A DNA stretch of 64,000 bases from JAXGXJ01 sp040772905 (GCA_040772905.1 JAXGXJ010000004.1:62001-126000), one strand, 5' to 3'. Positions 19,176 through 30,203 are shown, counted from the first letter of the stretch. The notes: a model not told the origin generated them from the letters alone. Numbers and translations: made by a program.

Positions 19176-20435
19176 TCAGGTCCCCATGTTCCAGCTGGCC
19201 AGGTACTGTTCCTGCTCGGGTGTGAGCACATCGATGGCCACGCCCATGGAATCGAGTTTGAGCCGGGCGATGGCCTGGTCGATGTCCTCGGGCACGTCGT
19301 AGACACGTTTCTCCAACGACTCCGCGTTCTTGACCATGTATTCCGCCGCCAACGCCTGGTTGGCGAAGCTCATATCCATGACTGCAGAAGGATGGCCTTC
19401 GGCGGCGGCGAGGTTGATGAGCCGCCCCTCGGCCAGCAGATAGACGTTGCGGCCGTTGGGCAGGGTGAACTCCTCCACATAGTCGCGGACCGTGCGGCGC
19501 GAGGAGGCCATGGCCTCCAGCGCGGGGATGTCGATCTCCACGTTGAAATGGCCGGTGTTGGCGACGATGGCCCCATCCTTCATAGCGGCGAAATGCTCCT
19601 CGCGCACCACGTGGATGTTACCCGTGGCAGTGACGAACACATCGCCCACGGGAGCAGCTTCCTCCATGGTCATGACGCGGAACCCATCCATGGCCGCTTC
19701 CAGCGCGCGGAGCGGGTCGATCTCGAGCACCACCACGTCGGCGCCGTGCCCCTTGGCCCGCATAGCCACGCCCCGTCCGCACCAGCCGTAACCGACCACG
19801 ACGACCACCTTCGACGCCACCAGACGGTTGGTCGCCCTGATGATGCCGTCCAGAGTGGACTGACCGGTGCCGTAGCGATTGTCGAACATGTGCTTGGTCA
19901 TGGCCTCGTTCACGGCCACGATGGGGTAGCGCAGCACACCGTCCTCTTCCATGGACTTCAGACGGATGACCCCGGTAGTCGTCTCCTCCGTCCCACCGAT
20001 GACCCCTGCCACAGCGTCGGTGCGATCGGTATGCAGCAGCCCCACCACGTCGGCCCCGTCGTCCATGGTGATCTGCGGGAGCGTGTCGATGACGCTCTGG
20101 ATGTGGCGGTAGTACGTGTCACGGTCCTCGCCCTTGATGGCGAAGGTGGATATGTCGTATTCCGCCACCAGCGCCGCGGCCACGTCGTCCTGAGTGGAAA
20201 GCGGGTTGGATGCGCAGAGCGCAAGCTGTGCCCCGCCTGCAGCCAGCGTGCGCATGAGACTGGCAGTCTCGCTGGTCACATGCAGGCAGGCGCCTATACG
20301 CACACCCTCGAGCGGTCTCTCCTTGGCAAAGCGCTCGCGGATGAGCGCCAGCACCGGCATCTCCTTCTCGGCCCACTCTATGCGCAGCACCCCGGCTGCA
20401 GCCAGAGCCAGGTCTTTGACGTCGTGATCGACCAC
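19176..20435 (-). CDS. ahcY: Adenosylhomocysteinase
   Basis: 419 residues from GTG with AGAAGGAGA eight bases upstream. Substrate domain shows HVTSETASLMRTL, GCxx-like ACLHVT and NEAMTKHMFDNRYGTGQS; the NAD domain has VVVVGYGWCGRGVA (Rossmann GxGxxG) and NTGHFNVEIDIP. The enzyme splits S-adenosylhomocysteine into adenosine and homocysteine, recycling the product of methyltransferases. The shorter form, lacking the insertion seen in eukaryotic and many proteobacterial enzymes, is typical of archaea, thermophiles and deep bacteria. It is followed directly by mtnA. Confidence 0.96.
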   Translation of the reverse strand: MVDHDVKDLALAAAGVLRIEWAEKEMPVLALIRERFAKERPLEGVRIGACLHVTSETASLMRTLAAGGAQLALCASNPLSTQDDVAAALVAEYDISTFAIKGEDRDTYYRHIQSVIDTLPQITMDDGADVVGLLHTDRTDAVAGVIGGTEETTTGVIRLKSMEEDGVLRYPIVAVNEAMTKHMFDNRYGTGQSTLDGIIRATNRLVASKVVVVVGYGWCGRGVAMRAKGHGADVVVLEIDPLRALEAAMDGFRVMTMEEAAPVGDVFVTATGNIHVVREEHFAAMKDGAIVANTGHFNVEIDIPALEAMASSRRTVRDYVEEFTLPNGRNVYLLAEGRLINLAAAEGHPSAVMDMSFANQALAAEYMVKNAESLEKRVYDVPEDIDQAIARLKLDSMGVAIDVLTPEQEQYLASWNMGT

Positions 20436-20459
20436 AGTGTGTCTCCTTCTGTACTTGTC

Positions 20460-21080
20460 CTACAACAGCACGGCCGCCGCCATCCGCATACCCACATGGG
20501 ACGCGATGAGGGCCACAGGCACGAGCGTCGTGCTCGATGCCGGGAATCCAAGCGAGTCCACCATGTGCTGCTCCCACTCACTCGATGCATCCTGGTGACG
20601 CACACCGGCCACAACCGCTGAGTTGATGGTAACACCAGGAAGGCTTCCGACTCGCTCGCTCACTATCTCGGGGACGTAAACCCCATCGACGCGGGGAAAG
20701 CGGGGCCCCACCGCCTCGTCGTTGGGACCAGCCAGGGGTGAATACCAGGTGAGGCCGGCATGGTCCACCACCGCCACCACATCGCCCCGCGCCTGCGCAC
20801 AGGCATCCGTCCACCGGCCCGCGCAGACGTAGCCCACCACCGGCCTCTCATCGCCCTCAGCGCCCGGGCACTCGCGGCCGCGCACAGCGGCAGGGCCGGC
20901 GCCCAAAGCCTCACGTACGAGCAGAGTCTCAGCCGCGCTGAGGATCCGCCCTCTCCACGCACACAGACCAACCTGCGCCAGCGAGACCACCTCGCCGCCT
21001 TCACCCGCCAGAGCAGCGGCGACTGCGGTCCCCCGGCTACCCGCAGCCAGGTCGATATCGGGGGCTATCAAGACCCTCAC
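20460..21080 (-). CDS. Degenerate purine nucleoside/methylthioadenosine phosphorylase-like protein
   Basis: 206 residues from GTG, overlapping the TGA of the LCP gene (GTGA). The middle part contains PLAGPNDEAVGPRFP, which resembles the PNP/MTAP motif N-P-L-x-G-P-N-D-x-x-x-G-x-R-F-P. Around it the order of the family can be followed: a GYVCAG segment where TNAAGG is expected, and LVPVALIASHVGMRM where the family has TVPE-x-x-x-A-x-H-x-G-x-R. The phosphate-binding GGSGL loop at the N-terminus is missing and the protein is about 60 residues short. It sits beside mtnA and ahcY, the expected place for MTA phosphorylase. Probably inactive or repurposed; family assignment is by eye. Confidence 0.6.
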   Translation of the reverse strand: MRVLIAPDIDLAAGSRGTAVAAALAGEGGEVVSLAQVGLCAWRGRILSAAETLLVREALGAGPAAVRGRECPGAEGDERPVVGYVCAGRWTDACAQARGDVVAVVDHAGLTWYSPLAGPNDEAVGPRFPRVDGVYVPEIVSERVGSLPGVTINSAVVAGVRHQDASSEWEQHMVDSLGFPASSTTLVPVALIASHVGMRMAAAVLL

Positions 21081-22921
21081 GGCCGAGGCACCGGCATCAT
21101 GGACGTGGCGACGGCCAACATCTCCTGCTTGTCCAGCAGGTACGACAACGTGTTGGAGACCCAGTAGAGTACCCCGTCCGCCTTCCACCAGATGTGGTCC
21201 ACTTTCTGGCTGGAGCCCACGATGGTGAAAGTCACCCCGTCGACCTCGACCTCCTGTCCAGGGCTGGCGGCAGGTGCGTCCAACCACGTGGTCGCCGTGA
21301 TGCCCATGTACTGATCGGTCTTGCCGCCGTCCTTGGTCAGGCGATAGATCATCCTCAGCGCGGGCTTGGTGCCTCCTCCCACCTCGATGTCATACGTAGC
21401 GCCTTCGGGCGGCATGCGGTCGTAGTAGGCGTAACCTTCGGGGATATGCGCCGGCGCCTGCAGGGGGAAGTCGATCATGGTCGCCAGAGCCTTCCACTCG
21501 CTGGCGTTCGGGATGGTGTCGATCGCAGCCGGGGGCGAGAAGCTGGTGGGGATGGCGAAATCCAGACCCAGGACGACGGTCACACGTCCCACACTATCGC
21601 TCGCCTCCGTCTTGGTCGTCCCCAGAGCGCGAGCCACGGCTGCGGCCGCATCCTTCTTCTCTCGAGGATAGAGCACCACGGTCGTCTGGCGGATGCCCGA
21701 GCCGGCGTTCCCGACCGACGGCACCTCGGCCCCGAGTTCGTCCAACCACGCCCTGGCTTTCGCCGCCTCTCCCCCGCGTCCGTTGCCGTTCAGGACCTCC
21801 ACCTCGACCCCCTCGAGATCCGGCGCCGCGTCCACGCCCGAGGTGGAGGAGGTGGCGGAAACGCTGCTCGCCGTGGTGGTGGAGGGTTCCTCATCGGTGT
21901 CGCTGCCGGGGACACTGAGGAACGCGGCCACGGCGTTGGCCAACTCACGCTCCGAGGCGATGACATACGAGATGCCGTCGATGGTGTCGGTGGCCGCCTC
22001 CAGACTCACCTGGCGGATGCGGTCGCCGCTCAGCCTCACCCCCCAATACGCCAGGCTGATGAAGTCGTTGGCCTGCAGATCGGTGCTGATGTTGTGGAAC
22101 AGCGCGCTGATGAGACGAGGCAGCTTGAAGGTGAGGTCCCAACCCATGGCCTGCTCTCGCATGGCCGACAGGAAACGCTGCTGCCTGAGCATACGGCCGA
22201 AATCGGCGTTCAGATCATGGCGGAAGCGGACGTAATCGAGAGCGTCAGCGCCGTGTAGGAGCTGGTAACCGGGGGCCAGCTTGATGAGTTCCCACTGCGG
22301 GTCGTCGTTGTAGTAGCGGCGATCGACGTCGACATACACTCCGCCCAAGGCATCGGTGATGTCTTTGAAGGCCTGGAAATCGACTTCCACGTAGTGGTTG
22401 ATGTCGACCCCGGTGAGGTCTTCCACGGTCTGGATGGTCAGAGCAGGCCCGCCCAGGGCGAAGGCGGCGTTGATCTTCTCGCGCCCGTAGCCCGGCACCG
22501 CCACGCGCAGATCACGAGGCAGAGACAGGATGCCCAGGTAGTCCTTGTGAGGATCGATGCGCACCAAGATGATGGTGTCCGAGCGTCCGAACTTCTCTCC
22601 GTCATCGTCGGCCCGGCGGTCGGAGCCCAACACAAGGATGTTCATCACATCGGGATCGTCCGGTTCCGGCGCCGGCTCCTCCGGATCCTCCGCCGCTACC
22701 GCCACCAGGGTACTGGTGGGCTTTGACGAGAGGACGCTGATCACAGCCGGGTCCACGCGCTCGTTCGAGGCGGCCACCTGGCTGCGGAACCACAGGTAGG
22801 AGCCCCCTGCCCCCGCCACAAGGATGAGCAGAAGAGCCACCGTGCCCCACAGCAGCGCCCGTTTCCACCTCCCACCCGGCTTGCCTTCCACCGCGTAGAC
22901 GGTGTACGGCTTCATGGTCAC
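21077..22921 (-). CDS. LytR-CpsA-Psr family protein with LytR_C and extra C-terminal domain
   Basis: 614 residues. Short cytoplasmic tail with YTVYAVE, one membrane helix (about 24-46), then an LCP domain (about 90-270: VLGSDRR, RSDTIILVRIDP, SLPRDLRV, DALDYVRFRHD). LCP enzymes attach undecaprenyl-linked glycopolymers to peptidoglycan. A Thr/Ser-rich linker leads to a LytR_C domain (about 370-460, VEVLNGNGRGGEAAKA) and a last domain (about 475-614) ending in a conserved WWKADGVLYWVSNTLS segment that is shared with the next gene. The start is followed by tight coupling to the second LCP gene upstream. A cell-wall polymer ligase role is likely; the polymer is unknown. Confidence 0.88.
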   Translation of the reverse strand: MTMKPYTVYAVEGKPGGRWKRALLWGTVALLLILVAGAGGSYLWFRSQVAASNERVDPAVISVLSSKPTSTLVAVAAEDPEEPAPEPDDPDVMNILVLGSDRRADDDGEKFGRSDTIILVRIDPHKDYLGILSLPRDLRVAVPGYGREKINAAFALGGPALTIQTVEDLTGVDINHYVEVDFQAFKDITDALGGVYVDVDRRYYNDDPQWELIKLAPGYQLLHGADALDYVRFRHDLNADFGRMLRQQRFLSAMREQAMGWDLTFKLPRLISALFHNISTDLQANDFISLAYWGVRLSGDRIRQVSLEAATDTIDGISYVIASERELANAVAAFLSVPGSDTDEEPSTTTASSVSATSSTSGVDAAPDLEGVEVEVLNGNGRGGEAAKARAWLDELGAEVPSVGNAGSGIRQTTVVLYPREKKDAAAAVARALGTTKTEASDSVGRVTVVLGLDFAIPTSFSPPAAIDTIPNASEWKALATMIDFPLQAPAHIPEGYAYYDRMPPEGATYDIEVGGGTKPALRMIYRLTKDGGKTDQYMGITATTWLDAPAASPGQEVEVDGVTFTIVGSSQKVDHIWWKADGVLYWVSNTLSYLLDKQEMLAVATSMMPVPRP

Positions 22922-24402
22922 AGCCCTTCCCCGGCCCGTGACCCCGCGTCTGTGGCACTCACCTCATCGGTGGGTATGACGATCATCGATTCAGCGACTT
23001 TCATAAGCTCTTTCTTGCTCAAGTAGTAGGACAGCGTGTTGGAGACCCAATACAGGGTATCGTCCGCTTTCCACCAGATGCGGTCGACCCGCTGATTGGT
23101 TCCCACGATGGTGTATTCGATACCGCCCCTCTCCACCACCTGCCCGGGGCCGGCCGCCGGAGCGTCCAGCCAAGAGGTCTGCATGAGACCGAGATACTGG
23201 TCGGTGGCCTGGCCTTCTCGGGTGAGCTGGTACACCATCTTGAAGGCGGGCCTGCCCCCGTCCGGATCGATGTCGTAGGTCACGCCGCCCTCCCTGGGCT
23301 GACGATCGACGTAGGCATAGCCCTTGGGGAGATAGCCGGGCGCTCGTACGGTGAACGGCGCCGCGGCGGCCACTATGTGCCACAGGTTGCTGTTCTCGAT
23401 CGCCTTGGGATTCGTGGTGAAGGGCACCTCTTCCTCCGAGGTGGTGGTCGTCCCGTCGGCCACCGTCTGTGCGGTGGTGGTGCTCTCGTCGGCAGTCGAC
23501 GTCGGTGGCGGGCTCATGAGGTCGGCCACCGCCTGCTCCACCGTCCCTTCAGGCGGGATGACGAAGGACTTGTTGTCGCGAGTGACGGTGTCACCCACGA
23601 TGGTGAGCTGCCGGATGCGACTTCCGTCGAGACCGAGTCCCCACTTGGCGAGACGGAGGATGTCGGTGGTGTCCAGCGTCGTGACCACGTTGTTGAAAAG
23701 CGCGTTTACCATGCTCGGCAACTCCAGGGCCAGGTTCCAACCCAGCGCCTGTTCCCTCATGGCGGTGATGAAACGCTGCTGCCTGTCCATGCGCCCGAAG
23801 TCCAAGTTGAGATCGTGCCTGAAGCGCACGTAATCCAGCGCGTCGCCGCCGTTCAGCAGTTGATACCCAGGGGAGATCTTGATGAGCTCCCACTCCGGAT
23901 CGTCGTTGTAGTACCGCCGGTCGATGTCCAGATAGACACCTCCAAGCGCGTCCGTGATGTCGGCGAAGGCGGCGAAGTCGACCTCGAGGTATTCGTCGAT
24001 GTCCACCCCGGTGAGCAACTCCACGGTCTTCACCGTGAGCGAGGGCCCCTCGTATGCGTAGGCGGCGTTGAGCTTGTCGATGCCGCGACCGGGTATCTCC
24101 ACCCGCAGGTCGCGCGGGAACGAGAGCATGGCGAGATAGTCCTCGTCCGGGTCGGCATGGACGAGGATGATGGTATCCGAACGACGCTCCTCATCTGCCT
24201 CGCTCATGCGCTTGTCGGAGCCCAACACCAGGATATCCATGCCGTTGGGAGTGCCGATGGAATCCAGGAAGGTGTCGTCGACCGCCGCGCCTATGCGGGG
24301 GTCATCGGGTGACGAGCCCTCCACCTGCAGATAGAACCACAGGTAGGCGCCGGCACCAGCCGCGACGAGCAGCAGGATCACGGCGGTAAGCGACCAACCC
24401 AC
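22918..24402 (-). CDS. LytR-CpsA-Psr family protein
   Basis: 494 residues counted from the only standard start (GTG), which would place the membrane helix at the extreme N-terminus. The frame continues upstream for 33 codons without a stop and encodes DRSYTVYTVERLRKRR, matching the N-terminus of the neighbouring LCP protein (YTVYAVE plus basic residues). A CTG at 24468 with GGAG eight bases upstream is therefore the likely true start (516 residues). LCP domain about residues 50-235 (VLGSDKR, SFPRDLRVEIPG, YVRFRHD), then a Thr-rich linker and the same C-terminal domain as its neighbour (WWKADDTLYWVSNTLS). It lacks the LytR_C domain. The two genes are a tandem duplication. Confidence 0.88.
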   Translation of the reverse strand: MGWSLTAVILLLVAAGAGAYLWFYLQVEGSSPDDPRIGAAVDDTFLDSIGTPNGMDILVLGSDKRMSEADEERRSDTIILVHADPDEDYLAMLSFPRDLRVEIPGRGIDKLNAAYAYEGPSLTVKTVELLTGVDIDEYLEVDFAAFADITDALGGVYLDIDRRYYNDDPEWELIKISPGYQLLNGGDALDYVRFRHDLNLDFGRMDRQQRFITAMREQALGWNLALELPSMVNALFNNVVTTLDTTDILRLAKWGLGLDGSRIRQLTIVGDTVTRDNKSFVIPPEGTVEQAVADLMSPPPTSTADESTTTAQTVADGTTTTSEEEVPFTTNPKAIENSNLWHIVAAAAPFTVRAPGYLPKGYAYVDRQPREGGVTYDIDPDGGRPAFKMVYQLTREGQATDQYLGLMQTSWLDAPAAGPGQVVERGGIEYTIVGTNQRVDRIWWKADDTLYWVSNTLSYYLSKKELMKVAESMIVIPTDEVSATDAGSRAGEGL

Positions 24403-24550
24403 GATACGGCGGGCTCTCCGCTTGCGAAGCCGTTCGACTGTATAGACGGTGTAGGATCTGTCTTTCAGCGGCGTGCTCCACTGCGAGGTGAAGAGCAGAT
24501 TCTAACGCCTGCGCCCGCCGAGAGCCAAACCTGCAGGGTCTTCCTCGAGT

Positions 24551-25846
24551 CTACGTGCAGCGGTAGGGATCCTTGTCGCCCACCCGCTCGACATCGGCGC
24601 CGAGCAAGCGCAGTTTCTCCTCGAAATGCTCGTAGCCCCTGTCGATGTGGAAGATGTCGCGCAACTCGGTGCTCCCTTCCGCCACCAGCCCGGCGAGGGC
24701 CAGCGCGGCACCGGCCCGCAGGTCGGGGCAGCGTACGATGGCGCCGGTCAACGAGCGACCTCCGGCGACCACGGCATGGTTGCCCTCCACCCGTATGTCG
24801 GCCCCCAAGCGGATGAGCTCGTCAACGAAGCCAAAACGCTTCTCGAACACGTTCTCGGTCACCAGGGAGACCCCGTGGGCCACAGACAGCAAGGCCATCA
24901 TCTGCGCCTGCAGATCGGTGGGGAATCCTGGGAAGGGGAGCGTGGCCACATCGGTGGCCGAATACGAAAGGGGGTCCCCGGTAGCCTTGATGCTGCGCGG
25001 GTTCTCCTGCAACTGCACGCCGACCGAGCGGAGCTTGAACAGGAAGAGCTCAAGCGCATGCGGACTGATGCCGGTGACTTCCACCTCCCCACCGGTGATG
25101 GCTCCGGCGATGAGGAACGTCCCCGCCTCGATGCGGTCGCCGATGACCGTGTGCTCGGCGGGAAACATCTCCTTGACGCCGTTTATGCGGATGGTGGAGC
25201 TTCCGGCCCCATCGATATCCGCGCCCATGCTCATGAGGAATTTGCAGAGGTCAACGATCTCGGGTTCGCGCGCCGCGTTCTCCAGGGTGGTCGTCCCTTC
25301 GGCCAGCACGGCCGCCATGAGCAGGTTCTCCGTGGCCCCCACGCTGGGGTAGTCGAGGAAGACATCCGTTCCCCGCAGGCGTTCGGCCCTCACCTCGACG
25401 AAACCGTGGTCGGAGAGGACTTCGCCCCCCATCTGAGCCAGACCGCGCAGGTGGATGTCGATCTTGCGCGGGCCCAAGTTGCAGCCGCCGGGCATGGCCA
25501 CCCGCGCATGCCCAAAACGCGCCACCAGCGGACCCATGATCTGGATGGACGCACGCATGCGCTGCACCAACTCGTACGGTGCCACGTGGGAGCGGACGGC
25601 GGTGGTGTCGATGGTGAGCGTACCGTCCACGGAGGTGACCACAGCCCCCAGATACTCCAGCACCTCGCTCATGGTGTGGACGTCCTGGATGTCGGGGACG
25701 TTGTGAAGCACGCTCACGCCGGGAGCGAGCAACGACGCAGCCATGAGCTTCAGAGCCGAGTTCTTCGCCCCGGAGACCGCGATCTGGCCGGTGAGCTGCT
25801 GTCCCCCCCGGACGATGAGCCGAGGCTCTCCGGAGTCTGCCGTCAT
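24551..25846 (-). CDS. murA: UDP-N-acetylglucosamine 1-carboxyvinyltransferase
   Basis: 431 residues. SGAKNSALKLMAA near the N-terminus holds the catalytic Lys-Asn pair and PGGCNLGPRKID (about 118-129) the loop Cys that binds phosphoenolpyruvate and fosfomycin, so it should be fosfomycin-sensitive. MurA performs the first committed step of peptidoglycan synthesis. The gene starts four bases after atpC, so it is probably expressed from the ATP synthase operon, an arrangement also seen in other Gram-positive genomes. Confidence 0.96.
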   Translation of the reverse strand: MTADSGEPRLIVRGGQQLTGQIAVSGAKNSALKLMAASLLAPGVSVLHNVPDIQDVHTMSEVLEYLGAVVTSVDGTLTIDTTAVRSHVAPYELVQRMRASIQIMGPLVARFGHARVAMPGGCNLGPRKIDIHLRGLAQMGGEVLSDHGFVEVRAERLRGTDVFLDYPSVGATENLLMAAVLAEGTTTLENAAREPEIVDLCKFLMSMGADIDGAGSSTIRINGVKEMFPAEHTVIGDRIEAGTFLIAGAITGGEVEVTGISPHALELFLFKLRSVGVQLQENPRSIKATGDPLSYSATDVATLPFPGFPTDLQAQMMALLSVAHGVSLVTENVFEKRFGFVDELIRLGADIRVEGNHAVVAGGRSLTGAIVRCPDLRAGAALALAGLVAEGSTELRDIFHIDRGYEHFEEKLRLLGADVERVGDKDPYRCT

Positions 25847-25850
25847 GGCG

Positions 25851-26294
25851 TCAAGCCATCTCTGCGACTTTGAGCCTGTTCCGAGCGCGGCGGATGGCCA
25901 ATTGCTCCCTGTAGGGATCCACGTCCTCGCCCTCCGGCACAGTGCCTTGGCGGTACATCTCCAGCCGTTTCATGGCTCGTTCCAACGACCGCTCGACGCG
26001 GTCTATCTCTATCTCGCTCGCTTCTTGCGCGCTGTCGGCGAGGACGATGACCTTGTTGTTCTGCACCTCGGCGAAACCGTCGGCCACCGCGAAGTTCATC
26101 CACGCTCCGTCAAGGCCGAGAGCACGCAGACGACCGATGCTGAGCTGGGTGATGAGAGGCGCATGTCGGGGCAGGATGCCCATCTCCCCGGACACTGCCG
26201 GGATGACCACCATCTCCACCTCACCCTCGAACACCATGCCGGTGGGGGCGACTAGCTCCAATATGAGGTTGGGCCCTCCCTGGTCGGCCACCAT
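25851..26294 (-). CDS. atpC: ATP synthase F1 epsilon subunit
   Basis: 147 residues: N-terminal beta-sandwich (LELVAPTGMVFEGEVEMVVIP, GEMGILPRHAPLIT) and a C-terminal helical hairpin (about 90-147). Epsilon is part of the rotor stalk and inhibits ATP hydrolysis. It is the last atp gene and is followed by murA. Confidence 0.95.
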   Translation of the reverse strand: MVADQGGPNLILELVAPTGMVFEGEVEMVVIPAVSGEMGILPRHAPLITQLSIGRLRALGLDGAWMNFAVADGFAEVQNNKVIVLADSAQEASEIEIDRVERSLERAMKRLEMYRQGTVPEGEDVDPYREQLAIRRARNRLKVAEMA

Positions 26295-26302
26295 CCACGC
26301 TC

Positions 26303-27727
<1,425 letters not shown>

Positions 27728-27738
27728 CGCCTCTCCTT

Positions 27739-28629
27739 CTATCCGGACAGGGCGTCGGCGCCCGCGACCACTTCCAAGATCTCATTGGTGATGGACGCCT
27801 GCCGCACCCGGTTCATCGCCAGGGTCAAATCATCGATCATTTCGTTCGCTGCGTCGGACGCGTTGCGCATGGCCGTCATGCGGGCCCCGTGCTCGCTGGC
27901 CATACTCTCCAAGAACGCCCGGAAGATGGTCACCTCCACGTAGGAAGGCAACAGGTCTTGTAGGATAGCGGCTTCCGAGGGCTCAAAGATGAAGTCCATG
28001 TACTGAGACGCTCCGGCGGGCCTGTAGACCTCAGAGAGCTGCTCCTGGATGGGCAGGATGACCTGGTCCATCACGTACTGTTCCATGGGGCTCTTGTACT
28101 GGTTGTAGATGATGTGCACGCGGTCGGTCTCGCCGTTGCTGTAGCGGAAGCAGACCCGGTTGGCAAGCGCCTGCGCGTCGAGGAAGGCAGACCGATCGGT
28201 GATGTCGGCGTACGTATTGTGCAGCTTGAAGCCCTGGAAGCGCAAGGTGCTGATGCCCTTCCGCCCCACCGGCACCAGGTGGATGTTCTTGCCCTGAGCC
28301 TCGTACTCCCGATACCGTTCGATGGCCCGACGCACCACGTTGGAGTTGAAGGCGCCGCAGAGCCCCCGGTCGGCGGTGACGGGGATGATGGTGACCGTCT
28401 TCACTTCGGGGTGCTCGCGTACGAGCGGCGACATGCTCACGTCGGCCGGCAGGTAACGAGCGAACCCGCCGATGAACTCCAGCATGTTGTTGGCGTAGGG
28501 CCGCGCGGCCTCGATGCGCTGCTGCGACCGGCGCAGTCGCGCCGCGGCCACCATCTCCATGGCCTTGGTGATCTTCCTGGTGTTCTGTACCGAGAGGATC
28601 CGTCTGCGGATGTCTTGTTGAGATGCCAT
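27739..28629 (-). CDS. atpG: ATP synthase F1 gamma subunit
   Basis: 296 residues. The N-terminal helix with RRRILSVQNTRKITKAMEM and the C-terminal helix with ARMTAMRNASDAANEMIDDL form the coiled-coil rotor shaft; DRGLCGAFNSNV is the conserved core signature. It couples proton-driven rotation to catalysis. Confidence 0.97.
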   Translation of the reverse strand: MASQQDIRRRILSVQNTRKITKAMEMVAAARLRRSQQRIEAARPYANNMLEFIGGFARYLPADVSMSPLVREHPEVKTVTIIPVTADRGLCGAFNSNVVRRAIERYREYEAQGKNIHLVPVGRKGISTLRFQGFKLHNTYADITDRSAFLDAQALANRVCFRYSNGETDRVHIIYNQYKSPMEQYVMDQVILPIQEQLSEVYRPAGASQYMDFIFEPSEAAILQDLLPSYVEVTIFRAFLESMASEHGARMTAMRNASDAANEMIDDLTLAMNRVRQASITNEILEVVAGADALSG

Positions 28630-28658
28630 GTGGTCCTAGTTATCGCCTTGTCCCGGGC

Positions 28659-30203
28659 TCACGCAGTGGCCGCGGTGGCCACGAACTCACCGACAGAATC
28701 CTTCCAGGTCTCCCTGAAGGCCGCGATGGCGGCCCGGAGTTCGGTCTCGGTCTCCTTGGAGAGGTCTTTGCTCTCCGCGATGCGGGCCCCGATCTCAGGA
28801 TGGAAGCCGGCCAGGTAGTCGCGCAACTCGTCGTTGAACCTCGTCACGCGGGACACGGGCACGTCATCCAGATATCCCTGCGTAGCCGCGAAGATGATCA
28901 TCACCTGATCCTGCACTGGCCAGGGGACGAACTGCGGCTGGTTGAGGGTCTCGACGAGGCGCTCGCCACGGGCGAGCGCCCGGACGGTCTCCTGGTCGAG
29001 TTCCGAGCCGAACTTGGCGAACGCCTGCAGTTCGCGGAACTGGGAGAGGTCGAGGCGCAGCGAGCCGGCCACTTTCTTCATGGCTTTGATCTGCGCGTTG
29101 CCTCCCACCCTCGACACCGAGATACCCACGTTGATGGCCGGCCTGATGCCCGAGTAGAACAGGTCGCTCTCCAGGAATATCTGGCCGTCGGTGATGGAGA
29201 TGACGTTGGTGGGGATGTAGGCCGACACGTCGCCGGCCTGCGTCTCGATGACGGGAAGCGCGGTAAGCGAGCCCCCGCCCTCTTTGTCGCTGAGCTTGCA
29301 GGCCCGCTCCAGCAGGCGGCTGTGCAGATAGAAGATGTCGCCCGGGAACGCTTCGCGACCCGGCGGGCGGCGCAGCAGCAGTGACATCTGCCGGTAGGCG
29401 TCGGCGTGCTTGGTGAGGTCGTCGTAGATGCACAGGGCGTGACGGCCCGAGTAGGTGAAGTACTCGCCCATGGCCGCGCCGGCATACGGGGCGATGTAGC
29501 GCATAGGAGCCGAGGTCGACGCCGGCGCCATGATGACGATGGTGTAATCCATGGCGCCGTGCTGCTCCAGCCTCTGCACGAGCCCGGCCACAGTGGACGC
29601 CTTCTGGCCGATGGCCACGTAGATGCAGACGACGTCCTGGCCCTTCTGATTGATGATGGTGTCGAGGGCGATGGCCGTCTTCCCCGTACCGCGGTCGCCG
29701 ATGATGAGCTCGCGCTGTCCGCGGCCGATGGGGATCATGGAGTCGATGGCTTTGATACCTGTCTGGAGCGGCTCCTTTACGGGCTGACGCCGGATGACAC
29801 CGGGAGCCTTGAACTCCACTGGACGGAATTCGGTGGTATCGATGGGGCCTTTGTCGTCCAGAGGCACACCCAGCGGGTTGATTACCCGGCCGACGAGCGC
29901 TTCGCCCACCGGCACCTGGATGACCTTGCCTGTACGCTTGGCTTCGTCGCCCTCTTTGATGAGGGTGTCCTCACCCATCAGCACCGCGCCGATGCTGTCT
30001 TCCTCCAGGTTCAGCACCAGACCCATGACGCCGTGGGGCAGCTCAAGCATCTCGGAAGCCACCGCCTTCTCCAGGCCCTGGATACGCGCCACACCGTCGC
30101 CGACCTGCACCACGGTGCCAACTTCCTGGACGTCAACGCCCGTCTCATACTGCTTGATACGGGACTTAAGGACGCTGGTTATCTCCTCAGGACGCAGCTT
30201 CAA
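28659..30203 (-). CDS. atpA: ATP synthase F1 alpha subunit
   Basis: 514 residues from TTG with GGAGGG five to six bases upstream; it overlaps the end of atpH by 17 bases. P-loop GDRGTGKT and the ALCIYDDLTKHADAYRQMSLLLRRPPGREAFPGD region are intact. It is the non-catalytic nucleotide-binding subunit of F1. Confidence 0.98.
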   Translation of the reverse strand: MKLRPEEITSVLKSRIKQYETGVDVQEVGTVVQVGDGVARIQGLEKAVASEMLELPHGVMGLVLNLEEDSIGAVLMGEDTLIKEGDEAKRTGKVIQVPVGEALVGRVINPLGVPLDDKGPIDTTEFRPVEFKAPGVIRRQPVKEPLQTGIKAIDSMIPIGRGQRELIIGDRGTGKTAIALDTIINQKGQDVVCIYVAIGQKASTVAGLVQRLEQHGAMDYTIVIMAPASTSAPMRYIAPYAGAAMGEYFTYSGRHALCIYDDLTKHADAYRQMSLLLRRPPGREAFPGDIFYLHSRLLERACKLSDKEGGGSLTALPVIETQAGDVSAYIPTNVISITDGQIFLESDLFYSGIRPAINVGISVSRVGGNAQIKAMKKVAGSLRLDLSQFRELQAFAKFGSELDQETVRALARGERLVETLNQPQFVPWPVQDQVMIIFAATQGYLDDVPVSRVTRFNDELRDYLAGFHPEIGARIAESKDLSKETETELRAAIAAFRETWKDSVGEFVATAATA

